The notes under the pieces: model-generated
What the model saw: the letters and a program-made list of their open reading frames with translations, nothing else
The model's database searches: none
Told to the model about the DNA's origin: nothing
Translations under genes and position numbers: made by a program
Origin: Anaplasma platys
GTDB lineage: Bacteria > Pseudomonadota > Alphaproteobacteria > Rickettsiales > Anaplasmataceae
Assembly (NCBI RefSeq): GCF_012790675.1
Contig: NZ_CP046391.1
Location: 1,040,816 to 1,099,655, forward strand
DNA: 58,840 bases
Reading direction: 5' to 3'
In this document: positions 47,429 to 55,060 of the stretch, one piece after another
Layout of the letters: the number at the start of each line of letters is the position of its first letter
Numbering within the stretch: position 1 is the first letter of the stretch

Positions 47429-47460
47429 TGTGTCTCGCAGTATGATGTGAGCGAGACACA
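47429..47460 (+). terminator. hairpin just after virB2 copy 1
   Basis: A perfect 10-bp stem TGTGTCTCGC/GCGAGACACA (47429-47438 and 47451-47460) with a 12-base loop, starting nine bases after the stop codon. No T-run follows, so it may stabilise the mRNA 3' end or attenuate rather than terminate transcription. Confidence 0.45.
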
Positions 47461-47534
47461 CATGCCTAACCGCGCTCACTCCTTAGTTTATAGCGTGAGA
47501 GAGTAAGTTTTTGCCGGCGCAGATGACGCAAACC

Positions 47535-47633
47535 GCGAGCCTGCTCTTTTTCTCTGGTTATGAGCTTGCGTCTAAAACTAAAACGCAACGCAAGAGCGTC
47601 ATTAACTCAACTTTAGCAATTCTGTGTTGTACT
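47535..47633 (+). repeat. upstream module of virB2 copy 2 (direct repeat with 48243-48334)
   Basis: The two segments share GCGAGCCTG, AACGCAAGAGCGT, ATTAAC and the TTAGCAATT...TGTTGTACT block in the same order. Each ends about 80 bases before a G tract. The gene-to-gene gap is 305 bases in both cases. This shows that coding sequence and regulatory region were duplicated together. Confidence 0.75.
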
Positions 47634-47711
47634 CCGGTGGTGTGTGCACGTGTTGCGTGTAGTAAAGTACGTATATCACCAATGTGCACGTGTTTTTAGT
47701 TTTGAAAACGA

Positions 47712-47721
47712 GGGGGGGGGG
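47712..47721 (+). promoter_or_regulatory. G10 tract acting as Shine-Dalgarno of virB2 copy 2
   Basis: Ten G ending three bases before GTG 47725, the same layout as copy 1, including the overlapping ATG that terminates at once (ATGTGTTGA). Confidence 0.7.
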
Positions 47722-47724
47722 AAT

Positions 47725-48108
47725 GTGTTGAAGTTTTTAAGGTCGCTTGCATTTGTTGGTATGTTTGTTTTCTTGCTAGGCTTTGTGGGTGCTGTTTCTG
47801 CTAATGCAAGCGCCAAGAGCAACGAAAGCGACGATGTGGCAGCGAAAGTTATATGTAACGTGGTTGTGTTTGTGCAGCGATTGGGGCTGCCGATAATGAC
47901 GGGGGTCATTTTGGGAGCCAGCATCATGGCCATATTTGGCAAAATGGCTTGGGCTTCTATCGTGGTGCTGGTGGTATTTACGGCAATATTTTTCGGTGCT
48001 GGGAAGCTTATGCAGAAGTTTGCTGCGGGGTTAAATAACGAGTTTGGTAAGGCCGAAGAGTTCCAGTGCAAGGGTGATGGGAAGACCGTTGTGCCAAGTA
48101 ATAAGTAG
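47725..48108 (+). CDS. virB2: VirB2 type IV secretion pilin, copy 2
   Basis: 127 residues from GTG 47725. Signal peptide with LAFVGMFVFLLGFVGAVSANA, then the VirB2 core VICNVVVFVQRLGLPIMTGV, loop FGKMAW, second helix, and tail EFQCKGDGKT. Mature Cys residues are again two. The protein core equals that of copy 1, but the DNA of the first helix differs at many synonymous sites (ttgtgcagcgattggggctg against ttgtccaacgtttaggtcta), while the second helix and following codons are almost base-identical to copy 1. That contrast inside one gene suggests recombination rather than uniform divergence. Followed by an imperfect hairpin near 48145-48176. Confidence 0.9.
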   Translation: MLKFLRSLAFVGMFVFLLGFVGAVSANASAKSNESDDVAAKVICNVVVFVQRLGLPIMTGVILGASIMAIFGKMAWASIVVLVVFTAIFFGAGKLMQKFAAGLNNEFGKAEEFQCKGDGKTVVPSNK

Positions 48109-48242
48109 GCGGCGTCCGCTTCTGGTTCGGCCGGTTGACGATGTAGCACTATGCGTTGTGGTGAGGCATAACAGTGCCTGACGCGTTTACTTGTTTCATA
48201 TGCAGGAGTATAAGCCTCGGACGGCTAAGGTCACTACGGTGC

Positions 48243-48334
48243 GCGAGCCTGTTTTCCTTTCTAGTTATGTGCTTATGCCCTAAACACAACGCAAGAGCGT
48301 TATTAACACAACATTAGCAATTTTATGTTGTACT
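48243..48334 (+). repeat. upstream module of virB2 copy 3
   Basis: Second copy of the 47535-47633 module, with GCGAGCCTG, AACGCAAGAGCGT, ATTAACACAAC and ATTAGCAATTTTATGTTGTA. A short alternating GTGCGCGCGCG stretch lies between it and the start of copy 3. Confidence 0.75.
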
Positions 48335-48401
48335 CTCGTCAGTGTACTGCGTTGTGTGTGCCGGATGGGATATGCACGTGTGCGCGCGCGGCCACGCAAG
48401 A

Positions 48402-48410
48402 GGGGGGGGG
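48402..48410 (+). promoter_or_regulatory. G9 tract acting as Shine-Dalgarno of virB2 copy 3
   Basis: Nine G preceded by AAGA and followed by AAG and the ATG at 48414. One G shorter than in copies 1 and 2, so tract length already differs between paralogues. Confidence 0.7.
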
Positions 48411-48413
48411 AAG

Positions 48414-48794
48414 ATGTTGAAGTTCATAAAGTTTGTTGTAGTGGCGTTCGTTTTCGTGACGGGCATTGCTGGAATGGCGAGTGCTGGTTCTGCAGCGTCA
48501 GCTGGCCCCGCTAGTGATGATGTTGCTGCGAAGGTAATATGCAACGTTGTGGTATTTGTCCAACGTTTAGGTCTACCCATAATGACGGGGGTCATTTTGG
48601 GAGCTAGCATAATGGCAATATTTGGTAAAATGGCTTGGGCTTCTATCGTGGTGCTTGTGGTATTCACTGCAATATTCTTCGGAGCTGGTAAGCTCATGCA
48701 GAAATTTGCTGCGGGGGTTGGTTTTTCTGATGGTACCTCCGGTAGTGCGAGCAATTTTGAGTGCAAAGGTAATGGCGCAACAAAACTTACATAG
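48414..48794 (+). CDS. virB2: VirB2 type IV secretion pilin, copy 3
   Basis: 126 residues from ATG 48414 (MLKFIKFVVVAFVFVTG). Signal peptide to about SAGSA, a Ser/Ala/Gly-rich mature N-terminus, then the shared core VICNVVVFVQRLGLPIMTGV, FGKMAWASIVVLVV, and a tail ending NFECKGNGATKLT. Forty-four bases of the first-helix region (48546-48589) are identical to copy 1 (47171-47214), and the next bases match copy 2. The tail after the second helix (GVGFSDGTSGSAS) is unlike copies 1 and 2, so surface-exposed ends vary while the core is constant. Confidence 0.9.
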   Translation: MLKFIKFVVVAFVFVTGIAGMASAGSAASAGPASDDVAAKVICNVVVFVQRLGLPIMTGVILGASIMAIFGKMAWASIVVLVVFTAIFFGAGKLMQKFAAGVGFSDGTSGSASNFECKGNGATKLT

Positions 48795-49192
48795 TGCTTG
48801 GGTGCGTTTTAACGGCTGCACGTTTTGGAGGGCTCAGCTTCAGTGTTTTCGTTGTCCATGTTATGATGGCACGGGAGCGATGGTAGGACAAGAACTCACC
48901 ATATCTGCAGTTGTGAGTAGTGAGCGTTGCGCTCTATTGATGCGTCCGTTTTGCAAGTTGCAAGGTGAGGTCTGCGTTGAAAATGCGCTAGGAGTAGCGT
49001 ACTAAGCGTATGCATTCTAGTGTGAGCATAGGTCTACAACCCGTTGTTACGAGGAAAAAGCCTTTAGGATTTTGTCCTCTGCTATCGGGCACGGTGCGTT
49101 GTGCATGCATTTCTAGGTAATAAAATCTTTAGTAATTTCTTCTACGTCAGTGGCCCTCTGCTTTTGTGCCATTTGCTAAGGAGATTTTCCCA
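48795..49192. other. gene-free interval inside the virB2 cluster
   Basis: About 400 bases with no supported gene. It lacks the repeat module and G tract seen before copies 1-3, so it marks the boundary between the two virB2 subgroups. Confidence 0.4.
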
Positions 49193-49672
49193 GTGCGATT
49201 TACAACATTTGGGTTTTCAGCATATGCGAAGAAAATCTCCAATATCTTTCTTCTGGGTTGGTCTCCACAGTGGGGCAGCTTAGCTTCGGAAGATTCCGGT
49301 GCAACGCGGTACAATTGCGGTAAACAGGACACGTACCATGTCATGATAGACAAGACTATACGTGTCGATCCACTATGCACATACGTAATGTCTACCAACA
49401 TATTTTCAACAGGAGATATAAATACAGTCCCAGGTGTCTACATAGGCCTGCGTAAGATTTGCAAAATCTTGATTATGCGCAGGTTGGCATACGCCGCTAT
49501 GCATGGGCCTCCCATGATGTGTATACCAACTCCCGCGACATATCGTTTGTTTTCATCGTTCCTCGAAGTAGGAGCAAGACATGTGTGGCATAGGGTTATT
49601 AAGGGACATGGCTGCCCAGCTGAGGGCAGTAAAGGCTCATCCGATGTTAAACAACTATTGCCACTATCTTAG
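49193..49672 (+). CDS. Unknown protein, possibly coupled to virB2 copy 4
   Basis: A 159-residue frame from GTG 49193 with AAGGAG nine bases upstream. Its stop codon (TAG, 49670-49672) overlaps the ribosome site of the next virB2 gene, so translation could be coupled. The sequence (MRFTTFGFSAYAKKISNIFL...) has a weak hydrophobic N-terminal stretch, several Cys and no recognised motif; composition is not strongly protein-like in the middle. It could also be a chance frame or a decayed gene. Confidence 0.35.
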   Translation: MRFTTFGFSAYAKKISNIFLLGWSPQWGSLASEDSGATRYNCGKQDTYHVMIDKTIRVDPLCTYVMSTNIFSTGDINTVPGVYIGLRKICKILIMRRLAYAAMHGPPMMCIPTPATYRLFSSFLEVGARHVWHRVIKGHGCPAEGSKGSSDVKQLLPLS

Positions 49673-49681
49673 GAGGTTTCC

Positions 49682-50152
49682 ATGGAATGCATATGTAGTA
49701 ATGATAGACCAATTGTTCATGACCAAACAAACTTAAAAAAAGACGGCATCGGGAGAATATTTTCCACGGTACTGCGACTTTTTGCCATGGTTGTGCTACT
49801 TCTTGTAATGGATGGTGCACATGCAAGTTCAACCACGGCTGGTAACGGGTTGGCTTATCCTGGTACAGCAGGAGGTGATGCCAAAGCTGGAGCTAAAGCA
49901 GTTGACGCGCAAGACAGTACCCAGATCACAAGCAAGGTGATTTGTAATGTTATAAAGTACGTTAGGAGCATAGGCCTTCCCATAATGACTGGAGTTATAG
50001 TAGGATCCAGTATAATGGCTGTCTTTGGTAGGTTGGCATGGCCAGCGATAGCAGCTCTTATAATATTCACAGGAGTATTCTTCGGTGCTGACAAGATAAT
50101 CAGCAAATTTGCTGAAGGCGTTGACGGAGGTACCTTGAACGCCTGCAGCTAA
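49682..50152 (+). CDS. virB2: VirB2 type IV secretion pilin, copy 4 (divergent)
   Basis: 156 residues, the longest of the six. The start is ATG 49682 with AGGAGG five bases upstream (no G tract). A polar N-terminal lead of about 25 residues comes before the signal-type helix (VLRLFAMVVLLLVMDGAHA). The mature N-terminus is extended and Ala/Gly-rich (TAGGDAKAGAKAVDAQD). The core differs from copies 1-3: KVICNVIKYVRSIGLPIMTG, IVGSSIMAVFGRLAWPAIAALIIFTG, with C-terminus TLNACS. The mature Cys pair is retained. It belongs with copies 5 and 6 by the GRLAWPAI loop. A strong hairpin follows at 50180-50222. Confidence 0.88.
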   Translation: MECICSNDRPIVHDQTNLKKDGIGRIFSTVLRLFAMVVLLLVMDGAHASSTTAGNGLAYPGTAGGDAKAGAKAVDAQDSTQITSKVICNVIKYVRSIGLPIMTGVIVGSSIMAVFGRLAWPAIAALIIFTGVFFGADKIISKFAEGVDGGTLNACS

Positions 50153-50179
50153 ACATAGTGCCTCAAGGCACCCTTCAAG

Positions 50180-50222
50180 ACAGCCGAGCACCAAGACAGC
50201 CAATGGCAAAGTGCTCGGCTGT
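50180..50222 (+). terminator. hairpin after virB2 copy 4
   Basis: A perfect 12-bp inverted repeat ACAGCCGAGCAC/GTGCTCGGCTGT (50180-50191 and 50211-50222) with a 19-base loop. It is preceded by a smaller GTGCC-TCAA-GGCAC hairpin at 50158-50171. No T-run. Likely an mRNA-stabilising or factor-dependent terminator structure. Confidence 0.45.
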
Positions 50223-50928
50223 ACCCGAAGTCATCGCCAGGCTACAACTACCCAGCGCCTAACACTAACACAATCCCTGACGCCTCTTGTAATGTAAAAT
50301 TACTTAAGAAATGGTAAAGCTTAATTTAACTTGCACGTGTTGGAGCTTGCAATTCTTCTCCTACAAAGAGCAAAAGAGCGCTACCTTGATCGGCTTCCAT
50401 AAGGCCATTCACATACAGTTTTAATCCCGAAATCGCAAAGCGAGCCAAACGCAGGCTTGCGTAGCAACATGGTATAGTATAATACAGTACAATGTTGTGT
50501 ATTAGTGTAGAAACTTTGCCTGATAGCTGTAGCAATGTATTCTGAATAGCTTTCCTAGCTTACATATGCCAAGCCAGCTTTCTTAAGGCATACTCATGTG
50601 TCTATACAAAACTACTTTGTTTATTCCAGAAAACACTTGTTTTTTACCCCAAACAATAGGAAGCACCTCCTTTTATAGAAGAAATCCAAGAAAATTAATG
50701 GGAAAGATCAAAACTTATGCTAATAACCACAGGTATTAAACGTCATAAGTCTGATTAATCAGAAATTAACTAATCATCTTATAAGATACAGTCAACATAG
50801 GTTGCACACTGTATGTTGAGCTCCCTTACAGAGGGCGCTAATCGCTAGAAGCGGCTGCGGAATCATGAAACTACGTAGAATGTTCAGCTCATCAAATGTG
50901 CAGTGGACTGTTCGCATTAGAGGTGAAG
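50223..50928. other. AT-rich gene-free interval before virB2 copy 5
   Basis: About 700 bases, visibly richer in A and T than the rest of the window. It holds a 12-bp perfect palindrome CTGATTAATCAG (50751-50762), 166 bases before copy 5, that could be an operator. No gene was recognised. Confidence 0.45.
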
Positions 50929-51327
50929 ATGGCGAAGTTATTGAATTCTTTTTTAAAAACGATAGGTATCTGTTTGTTGCTACTGGTATCCAGTAATGTT
51001 GCTGAAGCAAAGGCCGACGACAAAGATGTTACCAAACAGGTGATATGTAATGTAGTTGGTTTTGTTCAAAAATTGGGATTGCCTATAATGACGGGGGTCA
51101 TTCTTGGGTCGAGTGTAATGGCTATTTTTGGTCGTTTGGCGTGGCCAGCGATAGCGATGCTGGTTGTATTTACTGCAATTTTCTTTGGCGCAAGTAAGCT
51201 AATAGAAAAATTTGCCAGCGGTATCGCCGGCCTAGATGCCGATGACTTTGAGTGTAAAGCCGCTGACAGCGGTAGTGTTCAGGGCTCCTCAGGTGCTTCT
51301 TCTAGATCCACCAGGCGCCGTTCTTAA
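50929..51327 (+). CDS. virB2: VirB2 type IV secretion pilin, copy 5
   Basis: 132 residues from ATG 50929, with AGAGGTGA upstream. Signal peptide LKTIGICLLLLVSSNVAEA, a short mature N-terminus (KADDKD), then QVICNVVGFVQKLGLPIMTGV, GSSVMAIFGRLAWPAIAMLVVFTAIFFGASKL and FECKAADSG. It ends in a Ser/Arg-rich basic tail (ASSRSTRRRS) not found in the other copies. The Cys pair is conserved. The frame is open upstream to 50896 but without a ribosome site. It stands in an AT-rich stretch. Confidence 0.9.
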   Translation: MAKLLNSFLKTIGICLLLLVSSNVAEAKADDKDVTKQVICNVVGFVQKLGLPIMTGVILGSSVMAIFGRLAWPAIAMLVVFTAIFFGASKLIEKFASGIAGLDADDFECKAADSGSVQGSSGASSRSTRRRS

Positions 51328-51664
51328 CATTCGGTTTTAAGGCTATACCGCGAGTTGCTAGCGCGTACAACATTTTGCCATCAAGTACTTACACTAACAT
51401 ACTTACATGGTGCGCTGTGGCGTCGGAATATCATCGCATCTCGGTGCACCATACTTGAAGCTTTTACGTGTCGCTCTTCTAGCTCTGATATTAAAGAAAG
51501 ATCCTGTAATGAATGCCAACTTACAGCGTACTGTAGCTCCTCATTGTACCACACCGTTGATAAGCAAAAATTAGATTAAAAATTTAGTGAATATATTCTA
51601 TAGATGCGCATAAAGTATTGCTATATAAGGTAAAGTAAATAAATTCTTAAACAAGGTGAATGAA
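51328..51664. other. AT-rich leader of virB2 copy 6
   Basis: About 335 bases, strongly AT-rich in the last 100 bases. It probably contains the promoter of copy 6; no hexamer pair is convincing. Confidence 0.35.
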
Positions 51665-52036
51665 ATGTTTACGAATGTGTTACGTACCTTTGCTACCTGC
51701 ATATACGGTTTTGTGCTGTTTATGACGACACCACTTACGGTGCATGCTGTAGACTTTTCCGGTGCTGCATCAGAGAGTGAAGTTGCGCCAAAGGTGATAT
51801 GCAATGTGGTAGTTTTTGTGCAGAAATTGGGATTACCTATAATGACAGGGGTGATATTGGGTTCCAGTATTATGGCAGTCTTTGGAAGATTGGCGTGGCC
51901 TGCTATAGTGATGTTGGTAGTGTTTACAGCTATATTCTTTGGCGCCGGGAAGCTAGTGGCCAAATTTGCTAGTGGTATTGCAGAACTGGGGGCCGATGAT
52001 TTTGATTGTCGCGTATTGGCGGGAAAAAACATCTAG
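51665..52036 (+). CDS. virB2: VirB2 type IV secretion pilin, copy 6
   Basis: 123 residues from ATG 51665 with AAGGTGA five bases upstream; GTG 51656 is an alternative adding three residues. Signal peptide LRTFATCIYGFVLFMTTPLTVHA, then KVICNVVVFVQKLGLPIMTGV, GSSIMAVFGRLAWPAIVMLVV, and tail DDFDCRVLAGKNI. Closest to copy 5. It is the last pilin before virB4-2, about 140 bases upstream of it. Confidence 0.9.
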   Translation: MFTNVLRTFATCIYGFVLFMTTPLTVHAVDFSGAASESEVAPKVICNVVVFVQKLGLPIMTGVILGSSIMAVFGRLAWPAIVMLVVFTAIFFGAGKLVAKFASGIAELGADDFDCRVLAGKNI

Positions 52037-52179
52037 GAAGTCTGCTAATTTTGATTGATATGAAAAATCCTCCGTTATTAGGAATCGGGTGTGTTTCAAA
52101 GATTCACGGAATGTTAAGTGTAAGAATGTACTAGTACTTCCTGTGCGGGGATGTGTGCGGTTTTCTAGGAGGCTAGTCA

Positions 52180-54570
52180 GTGTCGTTAGTTGGTGATGTT
52201 ATTTCGCGGTTTCGCACCAAGAGGAGTGCTGATGATGCTTCCGATCGTGACGAGAATAATGATACATTGCAAGCAAACTCTTCGTACGCAGAGTACGTTG
52301 CTCCTGCATGTCATTACAATGAAGATACCCTGCTAAATAAGGGCGGTGAGCTTGTGCAGGTGATCGAGATAGAGAAATACGCACCCGGCACCGGGGGAGT
52401 GGCATTGCAAGATGCCATAAGAGAAAGTATATCGCGTGTTGGCGATCCGGATATTGCTTTCTGGATTTATACGGTGCGGCGGCGGCAGAAATTTAATTTA
52501 GAATGGAAAAAAACAGGTGACTTCTCTGATACTTTGCACGAGCGGTATATGTCTCATGTTGAGTCGAAGTATGATACTTATGCCAACAAGATATATGTTG
52601 CGGTTGTGTCTAAACACCTTGCGGAAGGAGTTAACAGTATAGTTGGCGCGCTACTGTTCCGAAATGTTATCAAGAGACATAAAAGTTATCTCTCCTCAAA
52701 GGCTGCGTATTTATCTCAAGTGACAGAAGATGTAATCTCCCACATAGGTGGAGCAACTGCGAGAAGGCTGGGCCTTATACGTTGCAAAGACAGCCGATGG
52801 AGATCAGAGCTTCTGGAGTTTTTGAGTTATTTGGTGACTTTTAACAACAGAGAGTGCTACCTGGAAACGTGCGATAATGAGCATACTATTTCTTCAGGGT
52901 GTGATCTGCAGTTTGGTTTTAACACACTTAAGATTTCAAATGGGGCGCAAGTCAAATACGGCGCCATTTTGGGAATTAAGACCTTCCTTTCGGACCCCTT
53001 CAGTGTGGTTGATACCTGCTTGCAGCAAGAATGTGAATTTATAATAACCGAAATAGTGCGGTTCATTGAAGGTAAGCAGGTCAAGGAGTCTTACTGTAGA
53101 CAAGCAGAAATGCTTGATATAAGTGGTGATGGCGATCTAAGCAAAATGGGAGATCTTCACAATGTCATGGAACTTGAAGATGGCGCGTACGGAGAATGTT
53201 GTGAAAAATTAGTGAATTGTGTGGTTGTGGCTGATGATCAGTGTTCGCTCAAACGTGGCGTAATGAGGATGGTAGAAGCATTCTCGGTTGTCGGGGCGAT
53301 TGTTGTAAGGTCTGATATAGCCATGGAGGATAACTTCTGGTCTATGCTGCCTGGAAATTTTCGATATGCTCTAGGTATGAAACCCGCATTAATCAAGTGG
53401 ACATGCATGCTTGTGGCGCTACAGGAATTCCAGACTACATCTTTGAAAGATAGGGGGTGGATGGGAGCAAGCGCGATGTTTTTCTCCACTCGTGGCTTAC
53501 CGCACTTCTTTAGTTTTTCTGCGGTGAAAGGTCACACTGTTTGTTTAGGGCCACCGGAATCTGCAATGACCATGTTATTGAATTTTTTGCTTTCCGAGTC
53601 GCGTAGGCTGGGCGTCAAGTCAGTTGTTTTCGATTACAGTGGAAAGTCAGTAATCTATGCCAACGCAATAGGTGGGCAATATCATAGGGTCGATGATAGA
53701 CCTGAGCGGGTGAGTTCATCGTTTAACCCCTTCAACGTAAAAGACAGCGAAAGAAATCGCAAGGTTGCGGCGGAAGTTTTATACCGCATGATCAGCCCGG
53801 GAACGGAGCCCGACGATGTGCTTAAGCAGTCTGTGGACGAGGCGGTGGGTAGAATTTTTGCCATTCACCAGAAAAAGCGCACGCTTGACAAGATTAGTGA
53901 GTGTGTCCGTGATCTAGGGGGACGCATAGCACATTGGATTAGTGGTGGAAAGTTTTCCCATCTCATTTGCAATGAAACAGACATTAAGTGGGATGCTGAA
54001 TTTTTGGCAATAAACGCTGGCATGCTTGTGGGTAAGTTGGAATGTTTGAGTAGCCTACTGTATTACTTGCTGAGCGCAATGGAAGAGAACTTAGACGGGT
54101 CTCCAGTGATCTTGGTTATGTATGAGTCCTGGATTCTTGACGTAGTTTTTTACACTGAAGAGGGGTTTGACGCTTGGGTTGAGCGCATGAGTAGCCTCAA
54201 TGTGATAATAGTTTTTGCTGGGGAAGATATAAGGGCAATATCATCCAGTAAGGTGATAAGGTATGTGGGCAAACATACGGGCACTAGGATATTTATGCCG
54301 AATTTTATGGTAAGCAGTAAGCAGCACGGTCGGATGTTTGGCCTCTCCCAAGGCGAGATTGATACAATGTTGCAAATTTCGCAAAGTGAAGGCCATTTCT
54401 TCTTAAAACAGGGCGAGTCAAGCGTTGTTTTGTCGCTACAGTTGCCAGAACAAGTAAGCAGAGTCCTATCCGCGAACAGAGCGACAATAAAGATCATGTA
54501 CGAAGCGCAAGCTGAAAAGGGTAGTGACTGGCTGGAAGCCTTCCATGAGAAATGTGACACTACTCTGTGA
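52180..54570 (+). CDS. virB4: VirB4-like T4SS protein, second copy (VirB4-2), degenerate ATPase
   Basis: VirB4 is the largest and most conserved ATPase of type IV secretion. The 796-residue protein starts at GTG 52180 with AGGAGG seven bases upstream. Full VirB4 length and layout are kept: an N-terminal CagE/TrbE/VirB domain (EDTLLNKGGELVQVIEIEKYAPG) and a RecA-like C-terminal domain (HFFSFSAVKGHTVCLGPPES; VVFDYSGKSVIYANAIGGQY). Walker A is degenerate: G457-P-P-E-S-A-M-T464 in place of GPTGSGKT, so the lysine is Met463. Walker B reads LVMYESW, with Tyr648 in place of Asp. The frame is intact over its whole length, so this looks like a maintained pseudo-ATPase, not a decaying gene. A second, degenerate VirB4 is known in Rickettsiales. 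Confidence 0.92.
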   Translation: MSLVGDVISRFRTKRSADDASDRDENNDTLQANSSYAEYVAPACHYNEDTLLNKGGELVQVIEIEKYAPGTGGVALQDAIRESISRVGDPDIAFWIYTVRRRQKFNLEWKKTGDFSDTLHERYMSHVESKYDTYANKIYVAVVSKHLAEGVNSIVGALLFRNVIKRHKSYLSSKAAYLSQVTEDVISHIGGATARRLGLIRCKDSRWRSELLEFLSYLVTFNNRECYLETCDNEHTISSGCDLQFGFNTLKISNGAQVKYGAILGIKTFLSDPFSVVDTCLQQECEFIITEIVRFIEGKQVKESYCRQAEMLDISGDGDLSKMGDLHNVMELEDGAYGECCEKLVNCVVVADDQCSLKRGVMRMVEAFSVVGAIVVRSDIAMEDNFWSMLPGNFRYALGMKPALIKWTCMLVALQEFQTTSLKDRGWMGASAMFFSTRGLPHFFSFSAVKGHTVCLGPPESAMTMLLNFLLSESRRLGVKSVVFDYSGKSVIYANAIGGQYHRVDDRPERVSSSFNPFNVKDSERNRKVAAEVLYRMISPGTEPDDVLKQSVDEAVGRIFAIHQKKRTLDKISECVRDLGGRIAHWISGGKFSHLICNETDIKWDAEFLAINAGMLVGKLECLSSLLYYLLSAMEENLDGSPVILVMYESWILDVVFYTEEGFDAWVERMSSLNVIIVFAGEDIRAISSSKVIRYVGKHTGTRIFMPNFMVSSKQHGRMFGLSQGEIDTMLQISQSEGHFFLKQGESSVVLSLQLPEQVSRVLSANRATIKIMYEAQAEKGSDWLEAFHEKCDTTL

Positions 54571-55060
54571 AAGTGTGGCAGCGTCCTATGACCTAGTTAG
54601 AATCGAATCCATAGAGTTCCTGGTCTTGGATGCGCAAGGTTTCTACAAGCACGTACAAAAAACACTTTCAGTAATCCCACATCCTCCCATGAAATTATCC
54701 TCCTGCGGAAACTGCAAATAGATTAATCCCGACCTCCACGTTTGTGCGATATGTGGCATGGATCTTATTTTCGGATTTTACCTCACCACCAATGTTTTTG
54801 TACGTGACTAGGTGCGCAACAGTGTGTAAAGCAGCATGGAGCACACCTTGCCCAGTATGAGATGCTGGAAACTTCAATAGGATATAACCTTAAAATATCT
54901 CGTTTGTTTTGTGATATGTTCCTGTATATTAGGATGAAAATAGATACTTGGCTTCGATTTTAATGCTTATTTAATCTTATTCATGTGAACTGGTCCCTCA
55001 TCACTGAAATATACTAAACATGAGTGCTAGTAGCGGTTTGGGCGATATGGAGCGAGCAAC
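54571..55060. other. gene-free interval between virB4-2 and the large exported protein gene
   Basis: About 490 bases, AT-rich in the second half. Short frames on both strands have no supporting signal. The ribosome site GGAG of the next gene is at its right end. Confidence 0.45.
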
